NCBI GenBank assembly: GCA_036245525.1
Contig: BTPG01000004.1
Span: 233,619,864 to 233,683,863, forward strand
From: Semisulcospira habei
Lineage: Eukaryota > Mollusca > Gastropoda > Semisulcospiridae
Reading direction: 5' to 3'
Length of the DNA: 64,000 nt
Each line of letters begins with the position of its first letter. Within the stretch, counting starts at the first letter, position 1. Below the pieces are notes generated by a model that saw nothing but the letters and a program-made list of their open reading frames with translations, had not been told where the DNA came from and did not search any database. Both the position numbers and the translations under genes were made by a program. This document shows, one piece after another, positions 12,570 to 23,845 of this stretch.

Positions 12570-12626
12570 GTGTTATCCTGATCAATCCGTCTCCTGCTGC
12601 AGGGTCCCGGGGCTAAATGAGTTAAA

Positions 12627-13305
12627 CTGTTGAAACTGTTGACACCAGGGGGAGCTGGGGGGCTTGGTGGTAGAGTATTGAAACTGTTGACACCAGGGGA
12701 GGCTCGGTGGTAGAGTATTGAAACTGTTGACACCAGGGGAGGCTCGGTGGTAGAGTATTGAAACTGTTGACACCAGGGAGAGCTGGGGGGCTCGGTGGTA
12801 GAGTATTGAAATTGTTGACACCAGGGGGAGCTGGGGGGCTCGGTGGTAGAGTATTGAAACTATTGTTGACACCAAGGGGAGCTGGGGGGCTCGGTGGTAG
12901 AGTATTGAAACTGTTGTTGACACCAGCGGGGGCTGGGGAGCTCGGTGGTAGAGTATTGAAATTGTTGACACCAGGGGGAGCTGGGGGGCTCGGTGGTAGA
13001 GTATTGAAACTATTGTTGACACCAGGGGGAGCTGGGGGGCTCAGTGGTAGAGTATTGAAACTGTTGACACCTGGGGGGGCACGGTGGTAGAGTATTGAAA
13101 CTGTTGACACCAGGGGGAACTGGGGAGCTCGGTGGTAGAGTATTGAAACTGTTGTCAACAGGGGGAGCTGGGGAGCTTGGTGGTAGAGTATTGAAACTGT
13201 TGACAACAAGGGGAGCTAGGGGGTTGGGTGGTTGAGTGTTGAAACATATTGAAACTGTTGACAACAAGGGGAGCTGGGGGGTTGGGTGGTAGAGTGTTCT
13301 CCTCT
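12627..13305. repeat. ~48-bp minisatellite containing a tRNA A-box-like core
   Basis: About 13 tandem copies. Each holds CTGTTGACACCAGGGGGAG, GGCTCGGTGGTAGAG and TATTGAAA; the full unit is 48 bp, with 51-bp (extra GTT) and ~40-bp variants. GGCTCAGTGGTAGAG in the copy near 13036 matches the 5' part of many tRNAs, including the A box. The last copy runs straight into the SINE head at 13268. Long open frames on both strands here result from unit lengths close to multiples of three and have no protein-like composition. Confidence 0.9.
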
Positions 13306-13420
13306 TGTCCAGGATGTCGTGGGTTCGTATCCAGCTAATATTTTAAATTGTTCAGACCCTATTGGGTGCCCCTTTTTTTAATTCACCTTTGTCGGGGACA
13401 AAAGACATTAAGCCCTAAAC
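13268..13420 (+). mobile_element. Probable tRNA-headed SINE fragment
   Basis: An A-box-like GGGTGGTAGAG (about 13284-13294) is followed at tRNA-like spacing by a B-box-like GGTTCGTATCC (13322-13332), one base from the GGTTCGANTCC consensus. A T-run (about 13372-13379) follows. The body downstream (TTCACCTTTGTCGGGGAC and beyond) is not tRNA-like, as expected for a SINE. The 5' half lies in the minisatellite, so the SINE start is obscured. Confidence 0.55.
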
Positions 13421-13639
13421 GTGTAATTTTGTGTGTGTTCACAACAAATGATTGTGATATTGTATGTATTATGTATCGTCATGGAACTGTGTGACTTCAT
13501 TACAGAGGCAGCTGGGGGCTAAAGTTTAAAGGTAATTTGTAACTGGGGTAGTGATCCGACTGCGCTTGTCATTTTGTACTGGAGGGTTCATGTGAAACAA
13601 GATTGCATAAAGCTCTTGTATTTATTACACCTTGTCTCC

Positions 13640-14310
13640 TCCTTTGTTTTATCATGGTTAGATTACTATAACTCCCTCCTTTCTGGCCTGCCTAGAACCC
13701 AGCTAGATAACTGCAGAGAGTGCAAAACAGTGCTGCCTGTTTAGTTCTGCGCGTGCGTACGCGTGACCATATCCACCCCGCCCTTGAGAAACTCCACTGG
13801 CTGCCCGTACAAAAAAGAACGCATTCTGTATAGACTGTCTTGAATGTGCTTCAACTCTATCAGCCTTACTTCTCCTGGCTATGTCTGACTTACTCCATCT
13901 GTATACTCCATCTCACACCCTCCGCTCTTACTCTTACACACATAAATTTCCCCTTCCCAATTTTGAATGTAAAACACGTGGCGGTCGCGCCTTCTCCTAT
14001 CTTGGCCCCGCCACTTGGAACAGCTCCCCCCCTGCCCCGCCACCCCTCCTGTCCGTAACTGTCAAGCGCTCTCATTCAAATCACTTCTCAAAGCCCACCT
14101 CTACAACGCTGTCTATACTAGTTCATTTTCCCAGCCATGCACAATTCATCAGCACTGTCACGTTTGTGTGTGTGCTTATGTTGTGTGTGTGTGCGTATGT
14201 TGTGTGTGTGTGCATGTTAGCTGTTACCCATTCCATTGTATCAGTGCTTAGAGATACTTTTAGAATAAGCGCTGAACAAATCTCCTTTATTATTATTATT
14301 ATTATTACAT
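13640..14310 (+). mobile_element. Decayed CR1/L2-like LINE 3' end
   Basis: In shifting frames the sequence encodes the RT C-terminal signature seen intact at 39960-40418: a YNSLLSGLP-like block, then LQRVQN, HWLPV and a YGP/W region. Several indels break the frame. It ends in a run of TTATT units (about 14286-14308), as do other copies of this clade in the window. TG-rich simple sequence (14164-14218) lies in its 3' UTR. Confidence 0.75.
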
Positions 14311-14368
14311 GTTGCATTTCCGTCTTGTGTGATGTACTACTACTAGTGTTGTGTTTTGTGTTGACCAG

Positions 14369-14512
14369 GCACTTTGATTTGAGCTGAACTGAGGGCTTCT
14401 GGGCACTACTCTGGACACAAGATGGAGTCACATGACCCACTGGTGACAGCAGACGTGAAGATAGAGATTGATGTGGCAGAGGAAGATGCGACTTGCATAA
14501 AGCAAGAATATG
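14369..14512 (+). CDS. Putative first coding exon of a C2H2 zinc-finger gene
   Basis: The exon is bounded by a plausible acceptor (GTGTTGACCAG at 14358-14368) and a donor (TATG|GTAATA after 14512). The first ATG at 14422 opens 30 codons plus one base, so the exon ends in phase 1. The peptide begins MESHDPLVTADVKIEID and is acidic. It contains VKIE and IKQE, which fit the psi-K-x-E SUMO-acceptor pattern common at the N termini of zinc-finger factors. The finger exon that starts at 55103 takes over in exactly the complementary phase and continues the acidic character (E-E-E-E-A-E-T-P). Both sites could be coincidental; no transcript is available here. Confidence 0.6.
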
Positions 14513-14550
14513 GTAATAGTTCATGCACACTTATGTATACAGCAAATCTC

Positions 14551-15030
14551 TTTACAGCCTATATGTTGTTTACTTACTTACAGCCTATATGTTGTTTACT
14601 TACTTACAGCCTATATGTTGTTTACTTACAGCCTATATGTTGTTTACTTATAGCCTATATGTTGTTTACTTACTTACAGCCTATATGTTATTTAATACTT
14701 ACAACCTATATGTTGTTTACTTACTTACCGTGTTGTTTAATACTTACAACCTATATGTTGTTTACTTACAGCCTATATGTTGTTTACTTACTTACAGCCT
14801 ATACGTTGTTTACTTACTTACAGCCTATATGTTGTTTACTTACAGCCTATATGTTGTTTACTTACAGTCTATATGTTGTTTACTTACTTACAGCCTATAT
14901 GTTGTTTACTTACTTACAGCCTATATGTTGTTTACTTACTTAAAGCCTATATGTTGTTTACTTACTTACAGCCTATATGTTGTTTACTTACAGCCTATAT
15001 GTTGTTTACTTACAGCCTATATGTTGTTTT
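14551..15030. repeat. 22/26-bp minisatellite at the start of the putative intron
   Basis: About 20 copies of CAGCCTATATGTTGT separated by one, two or occasionally three TTAC steps, giving 22- or 26-bp units. It begins about 40 bp after the exon donor. The long YVVYLLTAYMLF-like frames reflect only the repeat. Confidence 0.95.
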
Positions 15031-15039
15031 GGTTTTTGC

Positions 15040-16333
15040 ATGTGCATGGTTTTTAGCTCGTGCAAAGCAAAAGTGTGTATGTTCTGGGCCCAAGGTCGTC
15101 CGTCCTCTGCCCTCCGTGGTAAACTTTAATGTTGGCATTTTCTTGGAGACTATTCAAGCTACACTTTTCAAACTTGGCCCAGGGATATTTTGTGGCAAGA
15201 CATTTCTAAACATACCAGTTTCACTTTCAGTGACCTCTCACAGGTCAGGGGATCAGGAAATATATCAAAAATACCTATTTTGGGACATTATTTATTTTTT
15301 CTCAAATACTATTCACAACTTTAAACCCAAACTCGGTACAAAGATACCTGATGGTAAGACCTTTTTATGCATACTAATTTGGTTGATCCCTTGGAAAGGT
15401 CAAGGGTCACTAGAGCTCAGGAAATAGGTTTTAAAAAAAACCAACATATTTAGACAAGAATTTTTTTTTTCTCAATTATTATTCACAACTCCATACTCAA
15501 ACTTGCTACAGAGATACTTGATGTTAAGACCTATCTATGCATACTAATTTGGGTGACCCTTCAGAATGACCAAGGGTCACAAGAGCTCAGGAAATAGGTG
15601 AAAGTTAGCCATATTTTGACAAGAAATGATTTTTTGGCTCACAGGTGAATCAAAAGGGAGTCTATGTTCTGGGCCAGTGGTCTAGCGTTCATCATCTGTC
15701 CACCGTTGTCTGTGGTAAACTTGAACGTTGGCATTTTCTTGGAGACTAATAAAGCCACAGTCGTCAAACATGGCCCAAGGATACTTTGTGGCAAGACCTT
15801 TCTAAACATACCAAACATGGCCCAAGGATACTTTGTGGCAAGACCTTTCTAAACATACCAAACATGGCCCAAGGATACTTTGTGGCAAGACCTTTCTAAA
15901 CATGCCAAACATGGCCCAAGGATACTTTGTGGCAAGACCTTTCTAAACATACCAAACATGGCCCAAGGATACTTTGTGGCAAGACCTTTCTAAACATACC
16001 AATTTGAGTGACTTGTCACGAAGATCAATGTCACAGGGATGAGGAAATCTGCCAAAAATAGCTCTGTTTAAAATAGCTATATTTTGACATAATTTATTTT
16101 TTCTCAAATACTATTCAAATCTTCAAACCCAAACTTGGTACAACGATACCTGATGGTAAGACCTTTCTGTGCACACTAATTTGGTTGATCCCTCAGAAAG
16201 GTCAAGGGTCACAAGAGCTCAGGAAAAATGGGTAAAAAATAACCATATTTTGACAAAAATATTTTTTCTCAAATACTATTCACAACATCAAACCCTAATT
16301 TGGTACAGAGATACCTGATGGTAAGACCTATCT
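15040..16333. repeat. Dispersed repeat with ~170-bp internal units
   Basis: A composite repeat whose segments recur across the window (47530-47797, 48240-48726, 53770-53879, 54234-54529). Landmarks are GTTCTGGGCC, GGTAAACTTTAACGTTGGC, TTGGCCCAAGGATACTTTG, ATACCTGATGGTAAGACC, GCATACTAATTTGG and CACAAGAGCTCAGGAAATAG. GCATACTAATTT recurs at 15369 and 15539, so part of it is itself tandem. The 4.68-kb TIR element interrupts it at 16334, and a short continuation (TATGCATACTAATG) follows at 21012. No protein is recognisable. Confidence 0.8.
15766..16000. repeat. Five tandem copies of a 47-bp unit
   Basis: AAACATGGCCCAAGGATACT starts at 15766, 15813, 15860, 15907 and 15954. Copies are nearly identical, so this is a recent local expansion inside the dispersed repeat. 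Confidence 0.95.
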
Positions 16334-19300
16334 GGTCAAGAGTATGACAGGGTGTCCAAATGGTGTGACAAGCACCCTGCATTTTCAAAAGCAAAATAAT
16401 GTTTATATTTCATATAATCTGATGTACCTTTGCATACATAAACATTGACACTAAGTAAAATTTGAATGTTATTTGCAGTTTGGTTGTTATTGAACTTTAA
16501 AGTTTGAACATAATATTTACAATGTCACACATTTGACTTAAGTGCCAAAAGGTGGTCTCCTGATTTGGGACAAAGGGGTAAATAATTCAAGTTTGTCTCA
16601 CAGAGTTGTCTTTTTTACCATCAGATATCTTTCAATACCAAGCAAGATTCTGCAATAGGAAAAGATAATTGAAGGTTTGGTTTGTGAGATATTGTAGTTT
16701 AAATGGTAAAATGCCTGTCATGTCGCGTGTCAAACATTACAACACAAATAGTTGATCAAGTACACAATTCAAGGGATGTTGGCAACAAAACATTTTTTTT
16801 TCCTTTAAAGACTGGCCTGCATCTACATTATAATCATATTTTGTTGTGATGTTCACATTCTAAAATACTTTATTGCATATTCAGTGTTGTAAGGTTTGAC
16901 ACACGACACCGACTAAATTGTTTACAATTTGTCTGCAAGTCTATTTTAACATTTTATTCGTAAAATAATATTGTACCACATCCATACAAACAAAACAAGA
17001 CCAGGTGTATTGGTATTTGCAAACAGAGATTCATTAATATTTAGAAAATAGTGCATTTCCTAATTTCCTGCTGATGTTGTAATGTTGACGTTTGACACTG
17101 ACTGGACCATAAACATGCTGTAAAAGGTCCTGGCAAAAAAAAAAAAGGAATCGAATCAAAGTAGGAGCATTTTGGCAAGCTGAGCTAAACTTGCAACATT
17201 CTCTTCTTGCAAGAAAAATTCACTAGCACAGCTCAGAGATACTGCAACAGCCATCTATAATGTCGAGCGTCAAATTTACAACAAAAGAGTCGGGTCATAC
17301 GTCAACATTTCTACACATGCCGCCTCTGTTGTACTAAAGTAACACCGCCATTTTGTCACTCTAACGTAACTATGTATTTCCAAGTTGTGGTAAATCGATT
17401 TTCCTAAATGCATTCTACCCAAAAGATCTAATGAAAACAAACAACCAATGCTTGTTTACATAATTTTACACAAAAAGCTTCAGATATTAGTGTCGTTTGT
17501 CAAAACAGTGTCATACGTCAGAGAAGGAAAAGTCTTACAACATACATTTCGATCCTTGCTGTTCGTCAACAAAGGAATGAATCCCGCGAAAAGTCGGTCA
17601 AGAGGAAACACCACGTGTACCGGAAGTGACCCACAGACACGTTGGGAAAAAAAAAATGCTTGTGAAAGGAAATATTTGGCTTGGTGTCGTGACGTCAAAC
17701 ATTACAACAATTTTTGGCGATTGAATAGATCGCAGTTTTACACGTGATAACGTTGAGCTCAAACATTGGAAATGAATGTCAATGAATAGTTATTCCCAGA
17801 GTATACAGTGGCGTTTTTGGATAATCTCCAATGCAACTCGTTCGGATGGTAAACAAAGACAAATTTTCAGGGACGGTCTTACAACACGTTTGACGTACGA
17901 CACGGTAAAATTCAACGACCATATTCGCACGGATTCAGAAACATTGATTGATATGACAAACCTATGAGCGTAGAATAATGTCTTATTAATCTACTTGCTA
18001 GATTTCAAGCGTCTTTGTTGCACTGAGACTGAGTACATGCCCATCATCTGAAGCAGACTGCTAAGTGTCCATTTTGGGCGCCATGATTTCTGGCTGAATA
18101 TCACACATTTAGGACAATATTGCTCAAAATACTCGAAATTACTGCTTGAAAGTATTTATAGTATTCACACATTCACTCTTTCACACAGATAAAACAATAA
18201 TTCAGTTTTCAGATGTAAATATACATGATTTTATTGGAAATCATATCAGCACCCCTTCTGTGTCCCACCTTTTGGCACTTAGTCATTTAACAATTTACAA
18301 CAAGCACAAGCTGTAAGATTTTTTTTGCATTTGTATGTTTCAACATATGTTCCCCATCCACAATAAATGGTATGTCTATAAATAAAGTGTGTTAGTGGAA
18401 AATGCAACCTTTTACGCCATAAAAACTGTTTGAACATAACTTTACACCATAATTTCCAAAAGCCACTAATTTTTCATTCTACTCGGAGAACTAATTTTAA
18501 AATGTTTTGCTAAAGAAACAAGTCTCTAATTTAAGTGCAAAAGCCAATTGAAAAAAATAATGTTTACATAGTTCTGAATACTGACAAATTTGTTCCAATA
18601 CACCTTCACTGCAATGTTATTCTCATTTTTTATCTAATGCAATCAATACGGCTTCTGTATGCCAAAAATGACTACACTAGATGACTTTTATCTGCTGTTA
18701 ACTATTCCAATAGAAAAAAAGCCAATTTTTACAAACTGAGCCAAGTTGTGGCACAAATTAAATTACATTCACAAGATTAAACATAAATTTACACCTTTAC
18801 CAATAATATTTTTGGTCTCACAAGGGCAAATCACAACTCTTCCAGGGAAAAATAAGTATGCATACCAATCCCACTAACAAGCACAGCCATTATATCAAAC
18901 TAGTGATGTTGACGTGATTTTCAAAAAGGGCTGTTGCAACTTTTCAAGTGTTTGTACATAACTTTACACCTTCTGACTTGCACACAGGAAAAAAACTTAA
19001 GATTATTCAACAAAAGTCTCTAAAGAAGACACTATCATCGAGCCTGCTTTCACCTATAAGCAGTGTGCATACTGTTGTGGTAAAATTTCATTTGTTAGTA
19101 CATCATAATTAGATTTATAAACAGTAACAAAAAGACAGAAAACAGGATGCATGAACATAACTTTACACGGTCACATTCACACATTTGCCTTGTAACTTGA
19201 CAAGTAGAATTATTTAGAAATTTGTTGATTGCCTGTAGTGTACAAAAGAAGAATGACGTTTGCACTAACATGATTTCATGACAAAAACATGAATTAGAAA

Positions 19301-21011
19301 GGTAAAAAATAATGACATGGCGTGTTTGAACTTAACATGACGACAAAGGACCATTTTCTATAGCACAAGAGTAAAGGTGCAGAGTTATGAAATGCAGATT
19401 TGAAAGCTGTTTGTGATGATAAATATTAAGATAGTGCATGCATAAAGGTTAATGCACAAATTTCAATGCACAACAGAAAATGTAATAATCGTTGCATGAA
19501 CGTAACATGACACGATGTAGCATGTGGAATAGCTGTGACATTATCTTGTTTTGCAGTCACTAAAATTGTATAGGTCTTGAAATTCATATTTTATAGATCT
19601 ATCTGCTTATCTTACCTACTTTATTGCAGGACGGCCAAAGAAATAAAATTGGTGTTTGTTCGTAACTTAACACAGTGCATGTGATGTACTGATGGTGTAA
19701 AGTTATGTACAAACAAAAACAAAGAAATGTTTATTCTTAAATGTATCACATTCTTTATTATTATAAAAATGTAAACAGCATCTTTTCAGCTATTGGTAGA
19801 TTTGTACATAAAGTGATTCTTGTGATTTTAGGCGATAAATGTTTGAACGTAACTTTACATCCCACAAAGTTGTGTCAAGTTATGTTCACGAGGAAAAATT
19901 TAAAAGAGTATCAAATGTGTTGTGTACCAGCATGTCTATAAGTATTTTTATGTGTTGGTATCATCTACTATATGATTTGCAACAAAATAAATACCCTTCA
20001 ACAAAAATAATGTGCATATTGGTTTGAACATAATATTTACAGTTACACGCCAGCCCGCAGAAAAAAAATACAATAAAATTATTTCAACTGAACCATATTA
20101 GGTATTTTGGGGCCTACAAAGGTCTTGTCTAAATATGTATAGTCCTAATATAGTTTTATTGCAAAATAAGTGAAAAGAAAATGATATAGAGTGCTTGAAC
20201 ATAACAATTGGACACATACTGTAAACCTCATAAAGCATTACTTTCATCACCCATGCATCCTCTTCAAAAATCTTGATATAAATCACTACACCAGTTGTCT
20301 TCAGCAAAAACAACAGATTAGTAGAGATAAATGAGTGCCTAGACTAAATGAAAAGAAAAGGGAAGACTGCCAGTGCTAATATGAGTGCTTAGACCGTTTA
20401 ATTGAACATAACTCAACATTTACACCAATCTGAGTATAAATCTTAAAAAGTGGATCATTTGATTTTCCGTGTAAGAACCACAAACCTTTCATTATAAAAA
20501 CAAAATACATACTCTACAAATTAATGTATAAGTATAAGTTTTAATAATTGACCATTTTTCAAAATGTGTTAACTGTTATAGTAGTATGATTTCTGTTGAC
20601 AAAATTGACACGTCTTATGTTCAAGCAGGCTCTCATATTAAGGTGAATTATGCAAAAGCAACTCACACTAGAAAATCATCAACTCAATAGTGATTTAGGC
20701 CAACATTGCAAACATCATGTGACAGTGACAGTGATTTTTCATAGTGCAGCATGCCTTTGAAAATCTGAGTTCCATGGAGCATGTGTAAAATGTGTCACGT
20801 TTTGTTCTCAAGTTATAATTCAGATTTGGTAAAAAAACTGTGATGATGTCCCAAATACTTCTGTGGTCACCCATAAATCATGTATCACTAGAAACCTTAT
20901 CCATTTCCCTACAACATGATGTATGCCTTAGTTTGATCTGACCACTTCTGATAATTTTGTAGCAGATTTTGTGAGGGAGGGTGTATTAGACGCCCAGTCG
21001 TACTCTTGACC
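16334..21011. mobile_element. 4.68-kb non-coding TIR element with a periodic internal motif
   Basis: The left end GGTCAAGAGTATGACAGGG and the reverse complement of the right end, GGTCAAGAGTACGACTGGG, agree at 17 of 19 positions. The host repeat is split with ATCT on both sides (16330-16333 and 21012-21015), and removing one copy restores the CTATCTATGCATAC seen in other copies. The inside is AT-rich and has no credible protein. Two related short motifs recur at near-nucleosomal spacing. GTCAAACATTACAAC-type copies lie near 16721, 16884, 17073, 17261, 17491, 17684 and 17876. TTTGAACATAACTTTACAC-type copies lie from 18428 to 20794. A 4-bp TSD fits families such as Sola or Ginger, but no transposase is present to decide. 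Confidence 0.75.
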
Positions 21012-21182
21012 ATCTATGCATACTAATGTGGATGACCCCTCGGAAAAGTCATGGGTCGCAAGAGGCCGGCAAATGTGTGTAAAATGCAAAATTTTGATAA
21101 AATTGTAGGTATTATCAACATTTTTGCAAATTTTTCAATAAAATTTTCACAAAGGTAGCTGATGATCGAAAGGATAGGCACC
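21012..21182. repeat. Continuation of the interrupted dispersed repeat
   Basis: ATCTATGCATACTAATGTGG followed by a GATGACCCCTCGGAAAAGTC-like stretch matches the dispersed repeat that stops at 16333. After about 21080 the match fades into AT-rich sequence. Confidence 0.65.
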
Positions 21183-21186
21183 TTAA

Positions 21187-22276
<1,090 letters not shown>

Positions 22277-22287
22277 TTAAAAATATA

Positions 22288-22917
22288 TGTAACATAGTGA
22301 ACTGAACTCAGTGTCTGATCTGTACTCACCATCACTATATTTCACAGAAATCTATACTCACTATACTGTATTTGACATTGGCTTGCCACCGGTTGTACTC
22401 TTGACATGCTGCACCCGACTGCTGGTGGGGTAAGTTTATTGTCTATTTTATTTGATTATTATATTTTTGATTATTATAATTATGATCGTATGTATGTCGG
22501 ATTAGAATGATTTTTGTGTGTTTGGTGTTAGGATTGAATGGTGTCGTTTGATTATGTTTATAGCATTCTCCCTGATCAATCTGTTGTAGACTGCGTGAGT
22601 CTTGGAGCAGATTGATCAGTGTGTGCTCTTTAATATGTATAGTGTTCATTTTTAAGTGTATTTTGTAGATTGTTCTGGTTTTGATTCGGAATCATTTGGT
22701 TTTGTAACTATTTTTGTCAATGTTATTGATTTATTATTTTGTGTGCATGGTTACATGATTTATATAGAAAAGTGAATGTTATATTTATTTATATCAGTTA
22801 TATTTATGTGGTGTTAATATGTACTTTCGATGTTTATTTATTTATGTTGATTTGTCTTTGTCAGGGTTTTGCTTAATAAACAAAAGGAACCCTTACTGCG
22901 ACTTCACGCCTGTTACA
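22288..22917 (+). repeat. 5' LTR
   Basis: 630 bp, TG...CA termini, with AATAAA at about 22874-22879 as a candidate polyadenylation signal close to the 3' end. It matches the 3' LTR throughout as far as I can compare by eye. Confidence 0.95.
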
Positions 22918-22919
22918 TC

Positions 22920-22933
22920 TGGTGTCAGAAGTG
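22920..22933 (+). promoter_or_regulatory. Primer-binding site, tRNA-Leu type
   Basis: TGGTGTCAGAAGTG starts two bases after the LTR. It is complementary to the 3' end of tRNA-Leu(CAA)-type molecules (CACTTCTGACA plus CCA). Placement and sequence are both as expected for minus-strand priming. Confidence 0.8.
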
Positions 22934-22950
22934 ACTCAACCCCCATCAGC

Positions 22951-23845
22951 ATGGAGGATCGGAAGGTGGACACAACAGCAGTCGAGGACCTCCAGCGGAA
23001 GGTGGCCAAGCTTCAGGCACAGCTGGATGCAGACCGGGGCCAACTGTCAGCGTCATGCAGGACAGCACGGCCCAGCGCTTTCGTCCTTTCTGACCAAGCG
23101 AGGATCGCGCGCTTCTGTGACAGGCCACGTGATGCAGGCGACATCACTCTGCAAGACTGGCTGGACGACATCCATGCTGCTATCAGTTCGCGCAGGATCG
23201 AGGGCACCGACAGATCAGCCTTCATTCTGGAACACCTAGGTGGCAAGGCGAGACGGGAGATCGTGGGCAGAGGTGGCATCAGCCTCTCGGGTGATAGGAT
23301 CTTGTCCATCCTGGAGAAAGTTTTTGGTGATGGCGCATCACTTCCCAGATTACAGTCGCAGTTCTACTCCTATCGACAGGACAGGGAGGATCTGCTGACA
23401 TGCTCACACAATCTTGCTGTTCTGGCGGACAAGATTCAAGGTGTAGAAAGAGAGGCTTGCGGAAGCAGTTGCAGATGTCACTCTAAGGAGAGAGCTGCGA
23501 CGGCTGAATGAGGAGGTCCCTACACTGACGTTCTTTGATCTCCGTGATAAAGCCGTCCAGTGGATGGGTACCCCAGCGGCACTGCGTCCACGTCTGGAAG
23601 AGAAACAGACCCATAGTGAGCTCCTGGACATCCTAAAGTCTCAGCAGCAGCAGATCGCTCAGCTCACAGCTCAGCTGGAGGGCCTTACACGCCGTCACCA
23701 AGCAGAGGGCACAGCACGGAGCCAGCCAGGGGAAGCCCGTCGATGCTACATCTGTCATGCAACAGGACACCTTCAACGGCTCTGTCCACAGCGTCAGCAG
23801 AGCGGCCGAAGACGACCGTTAAACGGGAGACACCTGCCATTGTGA
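22951..23845 (+). pseudogene. gag (capsid and nucleocapsid), frameshifted
   Basis: The first ATG after the primer site is at 22951 (MEDRKVDTTAVEDLQ). A coiled-coil-like N terminus is followed by a capsid-like region (DWLDDIHAAI, LGGKARREIVG, FYSYRQDREDLL). Near 23440-23451 the coding signal moves from frame 1 to frame 2 and resumes as a V-A-D-V-T-L-R-R-E-L series. A Gln-rich helix follows, then one CCHC knuckle, CYICHATGHLQRLC (C-x2-C-x4-H-x4-C, about 23738-23779), then the stop at 23845. Gag binds and packages the element RNA. The indel could be a real mutation or a consensus error, since the LTRs look identical. Confidence 0.85.

Noticed and set aside
12582..13267. Long Pro/Leu/Ser-rich frames on both strands, reminiscent of a repetitive structural protein
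   Set aside because: Produced by a 48-bp (3 x 16) minisatellite; open on both strands, with no conserved start or flanking coding sequence.
14422..15056. Long Tyr/Leu-rich frame continuing from the exon into the repeat, looking like a membrane protein
   Set aside because: The 22/26-bp minisatellite explains it; the GT donor at 14513 ends the coding exon.
17448..17967. Two short ORFs in the left half of the periodic element
   Set aside because: Composition matches the surrounding AT-rich sequence, no motif is recognisable, and the frames are no longer than chance.
22438..22649. Small minus-strand ORF repeated exactly at 28199-28405
   Set aside because: It lies in both LTRs and is duplicated only because the LTRs are identical.
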